Position numbers and translations under genes: made by a program. A stretch of DNA of 64,000 bases from Polyangia bacterium (GTDB lineage: Bacteria > Myxococcota_A > Polyangia > Nannocystales > Nannocystaceae), in the NCBI GenBank assembly GCA_030430565.1, contig JAUIKS010000016.1, positions 1-64,000 of the forward strand. The letters are read 5' to 3'. This document shows, piece by piece, positions 16,278 through 24,959 of this stretch (the first letter of the stretch is position 1; the number at the start of each line of letters is the position of its first letter). Below the pieces are notes generated by a model. That model saw nothing but the letters and a program-made list of their open reading frames with translations, did no database searches and was not told the origin of the DNA.

Positions 16278-17408
16278 TCAGAGCCCGGGGTATGGATCAG
16301 GGAGCTGGAAGGTCCCGCACTCGCCGTACTCCGAGAAGTCAGGCGGCACCCCGAGCGCCTCGTTCGGCCAGAGCACGTTGCCCCAGCCGATCATGAGGTT
16401 GTCGATCGAGACGAGCTCGGGCGGCTTCGGATCTGGCTCCACGCTGGTAGCGATGCCGAGGTTGCCGAGGTTGGGGTCAATCTCGCCGGCCTCGATATCG
16501 TCGAGGACATCATCCCAGTCCATCGCCATCTCGACCGGCAGCCCGCCCTCGATGTAGTAGGGCGAGATCAGCCCGTCGGGCCCGAGGTTCGTCGGCACGG
16601 AGGTCGCGTACGTGCCGCCGCGACCGGCGGCGTCGATCATCTGGTGGTAGTCCCAGACGTTGACGTTGATCTTCTTGAGCGTGTACGGGTCGGGGTCGAA
16701 GAGCGGCGTGCAGACCATCTGCAGCACCGGGATGTCGACCGGGATCGCGTCGACGGGCGGCGGCCCCGGCAGCTCAAACTCGTTGCCGATCAGGTCGAGG
16801 CTCGCGCTGTCGTACCAGAACGTGCTGGTCACGGTCAGGAAGCGTCCGACGACCCACTGCTGCCACCTGCCGTCCTCGACCATATCGGGGTAGGTGTTGT
16901 ACGGGGTGGACGGGTTGTAGTCGTACGCGAAGGTCGGCCGGTACGGCAGGCCGTCGAAGTAGGTGATCTGGACGACCTTCCCGAGGTTTCGGTTGTAGTA
17001 GAACCATGTCTTGGCCCAGCCGTCGCACATGCTCTGCTCGCGGATCACGAGCTCGCGGCCGCCGGCGAGCAGCTCGAGGTCCATTGAGAGCACGCCGGCG
17101 CGGTTCCCGTTGCCGGCGCGGAACCTCGGGCTCTTGATGTACTCCTCCTCGAGCGCCAGCAGCGTGTCCTCGACCGTAGCGAATTCGTAGGCGAGCTCGC
17201 CGTCGACTTCTCCATGCGCCGCGATCTCGGCCTGGATGCCCTCAAACGCCTCCAAGAGGCTTACCTCGTCGGTGTCCGCGGCAACGAGCTCCGGCTCGCT
17301 CACGCCTTCGGATGGCGTCGGCTCCTCGGGGTCCAGGCGGTCACAAGCCGTCATTCCCGGAACCATGATTAGCGCACAGAAAAACCCCACTACTCTCGAG
17401 AGCTGCAT
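16278..17408 (-). CDS. Lipoprotein with uncharacterised domain X (module 1)
   Basis: This encodes 376 residues. The signal peptide ends MTAC (Cys 22), followed by an acidic linker. Residues about 105-375 form a domain I do not recognise, with landmarks MCD (127-129), YRPTFAYDYNPSTPYNTYPD, VEDGR, FWYD, LIGNEFE, PVDIPVLQMVC, YYIEGGLP, EPDPKP, DNLMI and ECGTFQLP. The same domain forms the C-terminus (about 485-750) of the di-heme peroxidase at 46809-49085. Few charged catalytic-looking residues stand out; the many Tyr, Asp and Pro suggest a beta-rich secreted fold. It lies 167 bp upstream of the STAS/AhpD-like pair on the same strand. Start 17408 was chosen for the signal peptide and a GGAG 11 nt upstream; an in-frame ATG 9 nt earlier is possible. 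Confidence 0.75.
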   Translation of the reverse strand: MQLSRVVGFFCALIMVPGMTACDRLDPEEPTPSEGVSEPELVAADTDEVSLLEAFEGIQAEIAAHGEVDGELAYEFATVEDTLLALEEEYIKSPRFRAGNGNRAGVLSMDLELLAGGRELVIREQSMCDGWAKTWFYYNRNLGKVVQITYFDGLPYRPTFAYDYNPSTPYNTYPDMVEDGRWQQWVVGRFLTVTSTFWYDSASLDLIGNEFELPGPPPVDAIPVDIPVLQMVCTPLFDPDPYTLKKINVNVWDYHQMIDAAGRGGTYATSVPTNLGPDGLISPYYIEGGLPVEMAMDWDDVLDDIEAGEIDPNLGNLGIATSVEPDPKPPELVSIDNLMIGWGNVLWPNEALGVPPDFSEYGECGTFQLPDPYPGL

Positions 17409-17912
17409 ATTGACCATTTCTCCAACCGCTGGAAATTTAGCAGCGAGACTGGAACAATCCAGCGCCTCTCGGTGTATGATTTGCGGGGATTGACGCAATC
17501 GCTTCGTGTAAATAGATGTCCGCAATTTCGCGTGAGCGGTGCACGTTCACCGACAAGCGGCGAGCCGCCGCGATCCGGCCCGAGCCGGCGATCTGCGGCC
17601 GAAACGCTGTACTCCGCGCGCTCGTACGGTCGCGCGAACACGGCGAGCCGCCGGCGTCGTCTCGCCGCGAAATCGTTGCGATATCAGAATGCAAAGAAAA
17701 CGCGGACTATATGAAACTCGTCTCGATCGAGTGTATGATCTGATCTGCTGGGATATAATTGAGGCTTGTCAGTGCGGTTATTCGCCAAGTACGCGGCGGC
17801 GGCGCCCCCGGGAGCCTCGAATAGGCTCATCAATGTTGAGCGCATCCGGACGCTGCGGGGACTCAAGCGCGCGCGTCAGCAGCGTGAACGCGCGCAGCCG
17901 CGCGCTCTCCGG
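17409..17912. other. Intergenic region with lower GC and a consensus -10 hexamer
   Basis: No convincing gene is present. The part 17690-17765 is the least GC-rich in this area and contains a perfect TATAAT on the plus strand at 17754-17759, with no plus-strand gene for more than 800 bp downstream. A minus-strand frame of 60 codons at 17684-17866 has poor codon bias and was not called. A small RNA or a long leader is possible. Confidence 0.4.
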
Positions 17913-18455
17913 CTACGACGGCATGAACAGCGCCGCGGCCATGTAGATCATGAGCGCGAGCAAGAACAGCGACGAGATCACGAAGCTGAGCGGGCGCCAG
18001 CGCAGGCTGTTGCTCGTGCAGTGCACGTACGAGTGGACGTAGCGGCTCGCGACGAAGGTCCAGCTGCAGATGGCGAACACCTCGCTCGTGGCGACCTCTG
18101 GCAGGAACAGCGCGACTAGGCACAGCACGTGGAACACCGGCGGCACCTCGCCGAGGTTGGTGAGGTTGCGCATCGCCTGGACCTCTAGCCGCGGGAGGTT
18201 CTTGGCCACGAGATCTGGCTCGAAGGTCTTGTACACGCGCATGTCTCGTCGCAGCCCGCCGTTCGCGCGCACGACGACGAGCCAGATGAACACGAGCACC
18301 TTCAGCAGCAGCATGGCGAACAGAGGGGCGAGCGCCGCGATCAGCACCTCGCGCGGCGGTCCGCAGGAGCTAGAGGTCGTCGGCGCGCACGCGCACGCGC
18401 ACGCGGGGAGCCAGAGCGAGAGCGCGCGGTTGGGTCGTCTTCGAGGGCTGCTCAT
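17913..18455 (-). CDS. MAPEG family membrane protein
   Basis: This 180-residue protein has four hydrophobic helices (starting near residues 38, 105, 128 and 155). The pattern R-hydrophobic-x-N-L-x-x-x-P-P-x-F in MRNLTNLGEVPPVF and SRYVHSYVHCTSNSLRWRP in the third helix and loop are MAPEG hallmarks. MAPEG proteins include glutathione transferases and eicosanoid synthases, and they trimerise in the membrane. The substrate is unknown here, but the presence of lipoxygenase genes in the same window is worth noting. The first 35 residues are an unusual Cys/Ala/Pro-rich extension; the start at 18455 is nonetheless supported by TACAAT (18464-18469) 8 nt upstream. A GTG at 18347 would give a conventional MAPEG N-terminus. 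Confidence 0.85.
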   Translation of the reverse strand: MSSPRRRPNRALSLWLPACACACAPTTSSSCGPPREVLIAALAPLFAMLLLKVLVFIWLVVVRANGGLRRDMRVYKTFEPDLVAKNLPRLEVQAMRNLTNLGEVPPVFHVLCLVALFLPEVATSEVFAICSWTFVASRYVHSYVHCTSNSLRWRPLSFVISSLFLLALMIYMAAALFMPS

Positions 18456-18463
18456 GTGGGGCG

Positions 18464-18469
18464 ATTGTA
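18464..18469 (-). promoter_or_regulatory. Putative -10 box near the MAPEG start
   Basis: TACAAT on the minus strand is separated by 8 nt from the ATG at 18455, again the near-leaderless arrangement seen elsewhere in the window. Confidence 0.45.
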
Positions 18470-18590
18470 GCGCCGCGCTCGGCTTCGCGCCGTCGCGGCC
18501 CCGCGCGCGCCTCCTGGGTTCGCGGTTCTCCCTATCATGGAGGAGGCGCCGTCGCCGGGCGCTCGTGTACGCCGTGGGAGGAGAGGGACC

Positions 18591-19238
18591 GTGCCCCTAG
18601 CGATCGTCAAGAGCAACCACTTGAAGTACGCCGGGATCAGCTACTTCCGCGGCAACGCGCCCTCGATCGGGCTCGGCGACTACGGCGAGAAGAAGTCGCC
18701 TGTGCTGTCGCAGAATCATCTCGCGGTCCAGAGCTCGCTGCCGGCGTCGAGGCTCGATGTGAGCCGCAGCTACACGGTAGAGCTCGACTTCAGCCGTTCG
18801 CGGCGCGCGGACGTCGAGCTCAACCTGAAGGTCGCGAACGCGGGCGTGGGCGCGGGCGTGGGCGGGGGCTTTGAGGGGCTCAAGCGCGCCGAGCTGAAGC
18901 TGCTCAAGCTCGAGGTGCGGCTCGGCGACCTCAAGCGCGCGGTCAACCGCTCGCGGGACGCCCTCGAGGCGCTGCGCTCCTACGGGAAGGACGCGCGGGT
19001 GGTTCACCAGATCTTCGTGGTGATGGCGGCGTCGGAGGCCGAGGTCGTCAGCGGCGGCGGGGGCCTCTCGCTCAGTCAGTACGGCGCGACCCTCACCGCG
19101 AAGGCCGGCGGACGGCGTGCGCTCACGGTCCGCTTCGAGCCTGGGACGACCTACGCGTACCTGCTGAGCAGGCCGGAGTGGAGCGCCGGTAAACGGAGGA
19201 TCGTGAAATTTGATCCCGATCAGTGGGGTCCCTCGTAG
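18591..19238 (+). CDS. Hypothetical protein (215 aa)
   Basis: The protein starts at a GTG preceded by GGGAGGAGAGGG, a strong ribosome site. A TATCAT (18533-18538) about 50 nt upstream could be its promoter. The product begins VPLAIVKSNHLKYAGISY and has a beta-rich N-terminal part (SYTVELDFSRSRRADVELNLKV), a Gly/Val stretch, a helical middle (RAELKLLKLEVRLGDLKRAV) and a C-terminal strand-rich part. No signal peptide or membrane segment is clear. It may be a soluble self-assembling or structural protein, but the family is not recognised. It is followed by the palindrome at 19240 and a GC-rich hairpin at 19267-19288. Confidence 0.65.
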   Translation: MPLAIVKSNHLKYAGISYFRGNAPSIGLGDYGEKKSPVLSQNHLAVQSSLPASRLDVSRSYTVELDFSRSRRADVELNLKVANAGVGAGVGGGFEGLKRAELKLLKLEVRLGDLKRAVNRSRDALEALRSYGKDARVVHQIFVVMAASEAEVVSGGGGLSLSQYGATLTAKAGGRRALTVRFEPGTTYAYLLSRPEWSAGKRRIVKFDPDQWGPS

Positions 19239-19239
19239 C

Positions 19240-19255
19240 CTGTATTATCAGACAT
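19240..19255. promoter_or_regulatory. Imperfect copy of the ATGTC-N6-GACAT palindrome
   Basis: CTGTATTATCAGACAT keeps 8 of the 10 half-site positions and continues GTTTTTA, similar to the site at 815-830. It lies just after the stop of the 18591 gene and 140 bp upstream of the kinase gene at 19395, so it could serve the kinase promoter. Confidence 0.35.
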
Positions 19256-19394
19256 GTTTTTACGCGGCGCGGCCGAGCGGAGCCGCGCGCTGGCGCAGCG
19301 AGGGCCCGTGGCTTGATGATCCTTGGCCGAGCGCGCGCGGGCGTCGGCGCGGGTGTAGGATGCTGAGGGGTCACCCCGACCTCCGCTGATTCCC

Positions 19395-22300
19395 ATGTTG
19401 GTCGTCCCGGGATACGAGCTGACGGTCTGTATTCGGGAGTCGCCGCGCGCGCTCGTCTATCGAGCGACGCGCGCGCGCGACGGTCTCCGCGTCGTCATCA
19501 AGGCGCCGAGCGACGAGTTCCCGTCATCGATCGCGCTCGCCCGGCTGCGCGCGGAGTACCGGATGTACCGGCGGTTTGATGACCCCCGGATCGTCCGGGC
19601 CCACGAGCTCGTCACGTGCAGCTACGGGCTCGCGCTGGTCCTCGAGGACTTCGGCGCGGACAACCTGCGAGCGCTCGTCGGCCCCGAGAAAGAGCCGGTC
19701 ACGCGGCGGCGCTGGCTCTGGATCGCGCGGGAGCTGGCGGCCGCGCTGGCGGTCGTGCACGGCGCGGGCGTGATCCATCGCGACGTCAAGCCCGACAACA
19801 TCGTGTACTCCGAGGCGGCGGGTCGGGTGGCGCTGATCGACTTCAGCGTGGCGACGGCGCTGCAGTCGGCGCCCGAGCCGTCGACGGAGTTGATCGGCAC
19901 GCCGCGGTACATCGCGCCGGAGCAGACCGGGCGCATGGGTCGCCCAGTGGATCAGCGCAGCGACCTGTACTCGCTCGGCGCGACGCTCTACGAGCTTCAG
20001 TCGGGCGAGCCGCCGTTCGTGGGCGACGACCCGGCCGAGCTGCTGCACGCCCACATCGCGCGGCGCCCTGAGCCGCTCGCGCGCGCGCGCGAGGACACCC
20101 CGCCGATGATCGCGGCGATCGTGCACAAGCTGCTCGCGAAGGAGGCGCGCGCGCGCTACCAGACCGCGGCCGGCTTGCTCGTGGATCTCGAGCGCTTGCT
20201 CGACGCCGCCGCGGCCGGGCGGGGCGACGCGCGGGAGCCCTTCGCGCTCGGGGAGCATGACGCGGTCGCGCGCGTGCAGCTCCCGGCGCGCCTGTTTGGG
20301 CGAGATGCTGTCCTTCAAGCCATGAAGTCACAGCTCGCGCGTGTGTTCGGCGGAGAGGCCGAGCTCGTGCTCGTCGCCGGACCGGAGGGGATCGGCAAGA
20401 CCGCGCTGATCAACGAGCTGCGGCGCCCGGTCGCCAAGCTCCGCGGTCTGTACTGCGCGGGGAAGTTCGACCAGGTTCAGCGCGACTCGCCCTACGCCTC
20501 GCTCTTGCAGGCGCTCGACGGCCTGGTCGGGCAGCTGCTCAGCTTGCCTGGCGACTCGCTCACTCGCTGGCGCGACGCGATGGGGGCGGCGCTCGGGAGC
20601 AACGCCGAGTTCATCGCGGCGTCGCTGCCAGCGCTCGCGCGCCTGCTGGAGATCGAGCTCGACGCGGCGCGACGCCGGCGCGACGAGCGGGTCCGCGTCG
20701 GCGAGCTCGATCGTCGCTTCGAGGCGGCGCTGCTGCAGCTGCTCGGCGCGCTCGCGCGACCTGAGCACCCGCTCGTCATCTTCCTCGATGACCTCCAGTG
20801 GAGCGACTCCGCTACGCTGGCGATGCTCGTCACGATCCTGACGACGGGCGCGCTGCGCCACGTGCTCTGGATCGGCGCGTTTCGCCCGGCGGAGGTCGCG
20901 GAGGACGGGCCGCTCATGCGGGCGCTTCGGACGATCCGCGAGCACAAGATCGCGGTCGAGCGACACGAGCTCGGTCCGCTCGCCGTCGCCGCCTTCCGCG
21001 AGCTCGTGCGCGCGACCTTCGGCGACGACATGCGCGGCGGGGACGCGCTCGCCGACGCGCTCGCGCGGCTCAGCGAAGGCAACCCGTACTTCGCCCGCGC
21101 GCTGCTGCGCGCGCTCGTCGAGCAGGACGCGATCCGGCGCGAGGACGGGCGCTGGCGCTGGGACCCGGCGCGCGCGGCGGGGTTGATGGAGGTCCCCGAC
21201 GGGGTGGCGAGCCTGTTGGCGAAGCGCCTCGACAGCCTCCCGGCCGCGACGCGGCGCGCGCTGGATGTCGCCGCGTGCGTCGGCGACCGCTTCACGCTGC
21301 GCCTGGTCCGCGCGATACGAGGAGGCGCGCTCGCCGAGCTCGTGGACGCGTTGACGCCCGCGGTCACGCGGGGCTTGATCCGGCCGCTCGATGACCGCGT
21401 TCGGCACGTCCCGGGCGCCGAGGATCTCGTGGCGTCGCGCGACGGCGCCGGCGGCTTCGACGTGCGCTACCGCTTCACGCACGATCGCGTGCGCGAGCTC
21501 GTCTACGCGCGGCTCACCGAGGCATCCCGCGCGCGGCTGCACGCGCGCATCGGTCGGCAGCTGATCGCGGACGGGGCGGGTCGCAGCGACGCGTCGCTGT
21601 TCACGGTCGTCGATCACATGGGGCGCGCGGCCGCGCTGATCGCCGACGACGAGGAGCGAGTGGTCGTCGCGCGGCTGCATCTGCGCGCCGGCGAGTCGGC
21701 GACGCGATCGATGGCCTACGGCGTCGCGGATGAGCTGCTCGCGCGCGGCGTCGCGCTGCTGCCCGAGGACGCCTGGACCGAGCATCACGCGCTCTCGCTC
21801 GAGCTGCAGCGCGCGCGCTGGGTCGCGCGCCTGCTCGCCGGGGCGCCGAACGAGGCGCTCACGGCGCTCGCGGAGCTGTCGGCGCGGGTCGACGACCGTC
21901 TCGAGCGCGCTCGGCTCGACCGCCTGCGCGTGCGCTTCTACCTCCACAACGTTCAGGACATGGACGCGGGGCTGACGCTCGCGCGCGAGTGCCTGCGCTC
22001 GCTGGGCGTCTCCATCAACATGTCCCCAGGACCATTCGCCATCGCGCGCGCCGTGGCGAAGCTCGCGTGGCTGGTCAAGTCGGGCGCGATCGAGGGCCTG
22101 CGCGAGCGTCCCGAGCTCGAGGGCGAGGAGGACCTGATCTGCCTCGAGCTGCTCGCGCGCGTCCTGCTGGTCACGACTCAGCGCGCGCCGCGGGTGGTCC
22201 CGGTGTTGATCGTGCAGATGGTCGAGCGCGGCCTCGATCGCGGCGTGTCACCGGCGCTGCTCGAGGCGCTCGCTATGCTCGGCTCGCAGATCGCGACGCG

Positions 22301-24641
22301 CCTCGATGACCCGGCGACCGCGGAGCGCGTCGGCGCGCTCGCGGTGACGCTGGCGCGCGGGCTCCGTGACCCCCCCGGGCCGTTCGTGCTCGGGCCGCTG
22401 TGGCTGTTCGTGTTTCCCTGGACGCGGCCGTACGCCGAGGTGCTCGCGCACCTCGAGCGCTTGAGCGAGACGCTGCTCGCCCGCGGGCAGCGGCAGGTCG
22501 CGGCGCTCGTCGACAACGGCGGCCTCTCGCTGCGCTTTGTCTCCGGTGATGGGCTCGGCGAGCTGCTCGCGTCGGCGCGCGCCTCGTTGGCGGCCTACGG
22601 CGCGTCGGCGGGGCTCAAGGCGACCTACGAGGCGCGCACGGTGTGGCTCACGTGCGCGGCGCTGCGCGGCCTGACGGACTCGCTGACCACGCTGTCCCGC
22701 GGCGAGTGGCTCGAGGAACACCTGCTGACGCTCGCCCGCAGCGGCGACGTGATCGAGTCCTACAACTACTGGCTGCACAAGGGCGTCTTGCTGTTCCACG
22801 CGCGGCGGCTGGAGGATGCGGCGGCCGCCTTCGCCGAGAGCCGCGCCGCGCTCCCGCCGCTCGCCAAGGCCTGGAACCGACACACGCTCGCGTGCTACGA
22901 GGCGCTGACGCTCGCGATGCTTGCCCAAGAGTCAGGCATGCGCGCGCGCGTCTCGTCCGCCCCGGCGCTCCGAGACGCCCGCGCGACCGTGCGTCGGCTG
23001 GCGCGCCTGTGCCCCGAGAACGCTGCGGTCCCCGACGCGCTCCTGGACGCCCTCAGCGCGTCGAGGCGCGGGCGCCCACGCCTCGCGCTCGCGGCGTTTG
23101 ATCGCGCGGTCGAGCGCGCGCGCGCGCTGGGGAACGCGCACTGGGAGGGCGTGGCGACGGAGCTCGCGGCACGCTTCGCGCTCGCGGAGGGGCGCGCGTT
23201 GATCGGCGCGGCGTACCTGGCGGCGGCCCATCAGGCCTATCTTCGCTGGGGCGCGACCGCCAAGGTCGCGCGGCTCCGCGAGGAGTTCGGCATCGTGGCC
23301 GCGAGACCTTCCTCCGCGCGCGGCGAGCCGGTCGACTCGACGAGCGCCGGAGGGGAGACGCGGGCGCCGACCTCACGCGGCGGCTCGCGCGACCTCGACC
23401 TCGAGTCCGTGCTCGAGGTGTCGCGCGCGATCACGGGGGAGCTGGTGCTCGAGCAGCTGCTTGAGGCGACGATCCGGACGCTGCTGGTCAGCGCCGGCGC
23501 CCGGCGCTGCGTGCTCGTGATGCCGGACGAGTCCGGGGCGCTGCGGGTCGAGGCGGAGGGCTCCGTCGAGCCCGACATGGTGCGGGCGCTCGCCTCGGCG
23601 AAGCTGGAGGACTACGGCCGAGCGCCGGCGACGTTGATCCGCTACGTCGCGCGCGCGCGCGAGCGCGTCGTCACCGAGGGCGACGCGCCGCTGGAAAGAT
23701 TCGAGCACGACCCCTACTTGCTGATCCGCGCGCCGCGGTCGCTGCTGTGTGTGCCGCTGGAGCACCGCGGTCAGCTCGCGGGCGTCGTGTACCTCGAGCA
23801 CGGGCTCGTCGAGGGCGTGTTCACGCAGCGGCGCGTCGAGCTGCTGCGGCAGCTCGCGCTGCAGATCGCGGTCGCGATCGAGAACGCGCGCCTCTACCGA
23901 GAGCTCGACCAGGCGCGCGCGCGCGCGGTCACGGCGGATCGCGTCAAGTCACAGTTTCTGCGCAACATGAGTCACGAACTCCGGACCCCGCTGAACGCGA
24001 TCATCGGCTACGCGCAGCTGCTGGAGCGGAGCGCCGAGACGACGGGCTCGAAGAGCGCCGTGAAGAGCGCGAGGCGGATCGGCGTCGCGTCAAAGCGGCT
24101 GCTCAAGACGATGACCAGCATCCTCGAGCTCTCGCGCCTCGAGGCTGGCGAGGCGGCCGTAAACCTCTCGAGCTTCGTCGTGCGGGAGGTGGCCGACGAC
24201 GCGCTGCGCGAGGTCGCCGCGCTGGCGCGGTCTCGAGACAACACGATCGAGGTGGTCGACGAGCTCGCGGGCGAGCGCGTCCGCAGCGACAGGTCGAAGC
24301 TGCGCTACATGATCGAGGGGCTGCTCGACAACGCGTGCCGCTTCACCGAGCGCGGGCGCGTCACGCTCCGCGTCAGCCGGGCGACCGACGACGGCCGCGC
24401 GTGGCTGCGCGTCGCGGTCACCGACGACGGCGTCGGGATCGCCGAGCAGGACCTCGACAAGCTGTTTCGTCCGTTCAGCCAGCTCGACGGGTCGACGACG
24501 CGCGCCCACGAGGGCTCGGGCACCACGCTCGTGGTCACGCGGCTGTTTTGCCGGATCCTCGGCGGCGACATCACGGTCGAGAGCGAGCCCGGGCGCGGCT
24601 CGACCTTCACCCTGCGCGTGCCCGCGGGCGGAGCGAGCTGA
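19395..24641 (+). CDS. Hybrid Ser/Thr kinase - STAND-type ATPase - GAF - histidine kinase
   Basis: This encodes 1748 residues. The N-terminal Ser/Thr kinase (1-280) has a Lys at 36 (VVIK), VIHRDVKPDN (126-135) and IDFS at 148-151, where the usual Gly of DFG is Ser. A predicted-ATPase module follows (Walker A GPEGIGKT at 329-336; Walker B VIFLDDLQWSD), then a long helical region (about 600-1310), a GAF domain (about 1335-1500) and a histidine kinase with MSHELRTPLN (His about 1527), an N box (LLDNACRFT) and a G box (DDGVGI). Such proteins couple small-molecule sensing and both phosphorylation types. No response regulator or receiver domain is adjacent, so the output is unknown. The GAF site and ATPase loop look intact. 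The degenerate paralog is at 5359. Confidence 0.93.
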   Translation: MLVVPGYELTVCIRESPRALVYRATRARDGLRVVIKAPSDEFPSSIALARLRAEYRMYRRFDDPRIVRAHELVTCSYGLALVLEDFGADNLRALVGPEKEPVTRRRWLWIARELAAALAVVHGAGVIHRDVKPDNIVYSEAAGRVALIDFSVATALQSAPEPSTELIGTPRYIAPEQTGRMGRPVDQRSDLYSLGATLYELQSGEPPFVGDDPAELLHAHIARRPEPLARAREDTPPMIAAIVHKLLAKEARARYQTAAGLLVDLERLLDAAAAGRGDAREPFALGEHDAVARVQLPARLFGRDAVLQAMKSQLARVFGGEAELVLVAGPEGIGKTALINELRRPVAKLRGLYCAGKFDQVQRDSPYASLLQALDGLVGQLLSLPGDSLTRWRDAMGAALGSNAEFIAASLPALARLLEIELDAARRRRDERVRVGELDRRFEAALLQLLGALARPEHPLVIFLDDLQWSDSATLAMLVTILTTGALRHVLWIGAFRPAEVAEDGPLMRALRTIREHKIAVERHELGPLAVAAFRELVRATFGDDMRGGDALADALARLSEGNPYFARALLRALVEQDAIRREDGRWRWDPARAAGLMEVPDGVASLLAKRLDSLPAATRRALDVAACVGDRFTLRLVRAIRGGALAELVDALTPAVTRGLIRPLDDRVRHVPGAEDLVASRDGAGGFDVRYRFTHDRVRELVYARLTEASRARLHARIGRQLIADGAGRSDASLFTVVDHMGRAAALIADDEERVVVARLHLRAGESATRSMAYGVADELLARGVALLPEDAWTEHHALSLELQRARWVARLLAGAPNEALTALAELSARVDDRLERARLDRLRVRFYLHNVQDMDAGLTLARECLRSLGVSINMSPGPFAIARAVAKLAWLVKSGAIEGLRERPELEGEEDLICLELLARVLLVTTQRAPRVVPVLIVQMVERGLDRGVSPALLEALAMLGSQIATRLDDPATAERVGALAVTLARGLRDPPGPFVLGPLWLFVFPWTRPYAEVLAHLERLSETLLARGQRQVAALVDNGGLSLRFVSGDGLGELLASARASLAAYGASAGLKATYEARTVWLTCAALRGLTDSLTTLSRGEWLEEHLLTLARSGDVIESYNYWLHKGVLLFHARRLEDAAAAFAESRAALPPLAKAWNRHTLACYEALTLAMLAQESGMRARVSSAPALRDARATVRRLARLCPENAAVPDALLDALSASRRGRPRLALAAFDRAVERARALGNAHWEGVATELAARFALAEGRALIGAAYLAAAHQAYLRWGATAKVARLREEFGIVAARPSSARGEPVDSTSAGGETRAPTSRGGSRDLDLESVLEVSRAITGELVLEQLLEATIRTLLVSAGARRCVLVMPDESGALRVEAEGSVEPDMVRALASAKLEDYGRAPATLIRYVARARERVVTEGDAPLERFEHDPYLLIRAPRSLLCVPLEHRGQLAGVVYLEHGLVEGVFTQRRVELLRQLALQIAVAIENARLYRELDQARARAVTADRVKSQFLRNMSHELRTPLNAIIGYAQLLERSAETTGSKSAVKSARRIGVASKRLLKTMTSILELSRLEAGEAAVNLSSFVVREVADDALREVAALARSRDNTIEVVDELAGERVRSDRSKLRYMIEGLLDNACRFTERGRVTLRVSRATDDGRAWLRVAVTDDGVGIAEQDLDKLFRPFSQLDGSTTRAHEGSGTTLVVTRLFCRILGGDITVESEPGRGSTFTLRVPAGGAS

Positions 24642-24657
24642 CTCTTTTGTCACCTAG

Positions 24658-24910
24658 TCACCCGTGGGTGGGCGGCGAGGCGATCGACGCCTCCCGATCG
24701 AGGCGCACGAGGCGGACGCGCGCGCCGTCGGGCCTGGGGCAGCAGGCGGTGAACTGGTGCGCGACGCGCTCGGGCGGGAAGCCGCGCGCTGTCACGGTCC
24801 TCGTCGTTGTCGTAGTTGCAGACGTTCGCGCCCGCGCGCGGGCACACGAGGCCGGCGGTCGCGACCAGCCCCAGCGTCGCCAGGAGCAGGAGTCGCCGAC
24901 GCGCGCGCAC
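24658..24910 (-). pseudogene. Small secreted protein gene with a probable +1 frameshift
   Basis: The minus-strand frame starting with GTG at 24910 encodes a clear signal peptide (LLLLATLGLVATAG) and continues to ANVCNYDNDED. Beyond that its third codon positions become A/T-rich and the frame ends at 24650. The frame shifted by one base shows strongly G/C-ending codons from there on and encodes TARGFPPERVAHQFTACC...SIASPPTHG, ending at 24658. The switch falls around 24785-24810. Read together they give one secreted protein of about 84 residues with paired cysteines. Either the gene is broken, the assembly has a one-base error, or frameshifting occurs. It lies between the kinase and the vWA lipoprotein. 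Confidence 0.6.
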
Positions 24911-24959
24911 CCGCCGATCATACCGCCGCGGGCGCGCACGACTCGGCTGACGCTCGTCG

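Noticed and set aside
17684..17866. A 60-codon minus-strand frame in the intergenic region
   Set aside because: Codon third positions are not G/C-biased as in the real genes around it, and no ribosome site is visible.
19267..19288. GCGCGGC/GCCGCGC hairpin after the 18591 gene as a terminator
   Set aside because: The stem is short and GC-only, a T run precedes rather than follows it, and such hairpins are frequent by chance in this DNA.
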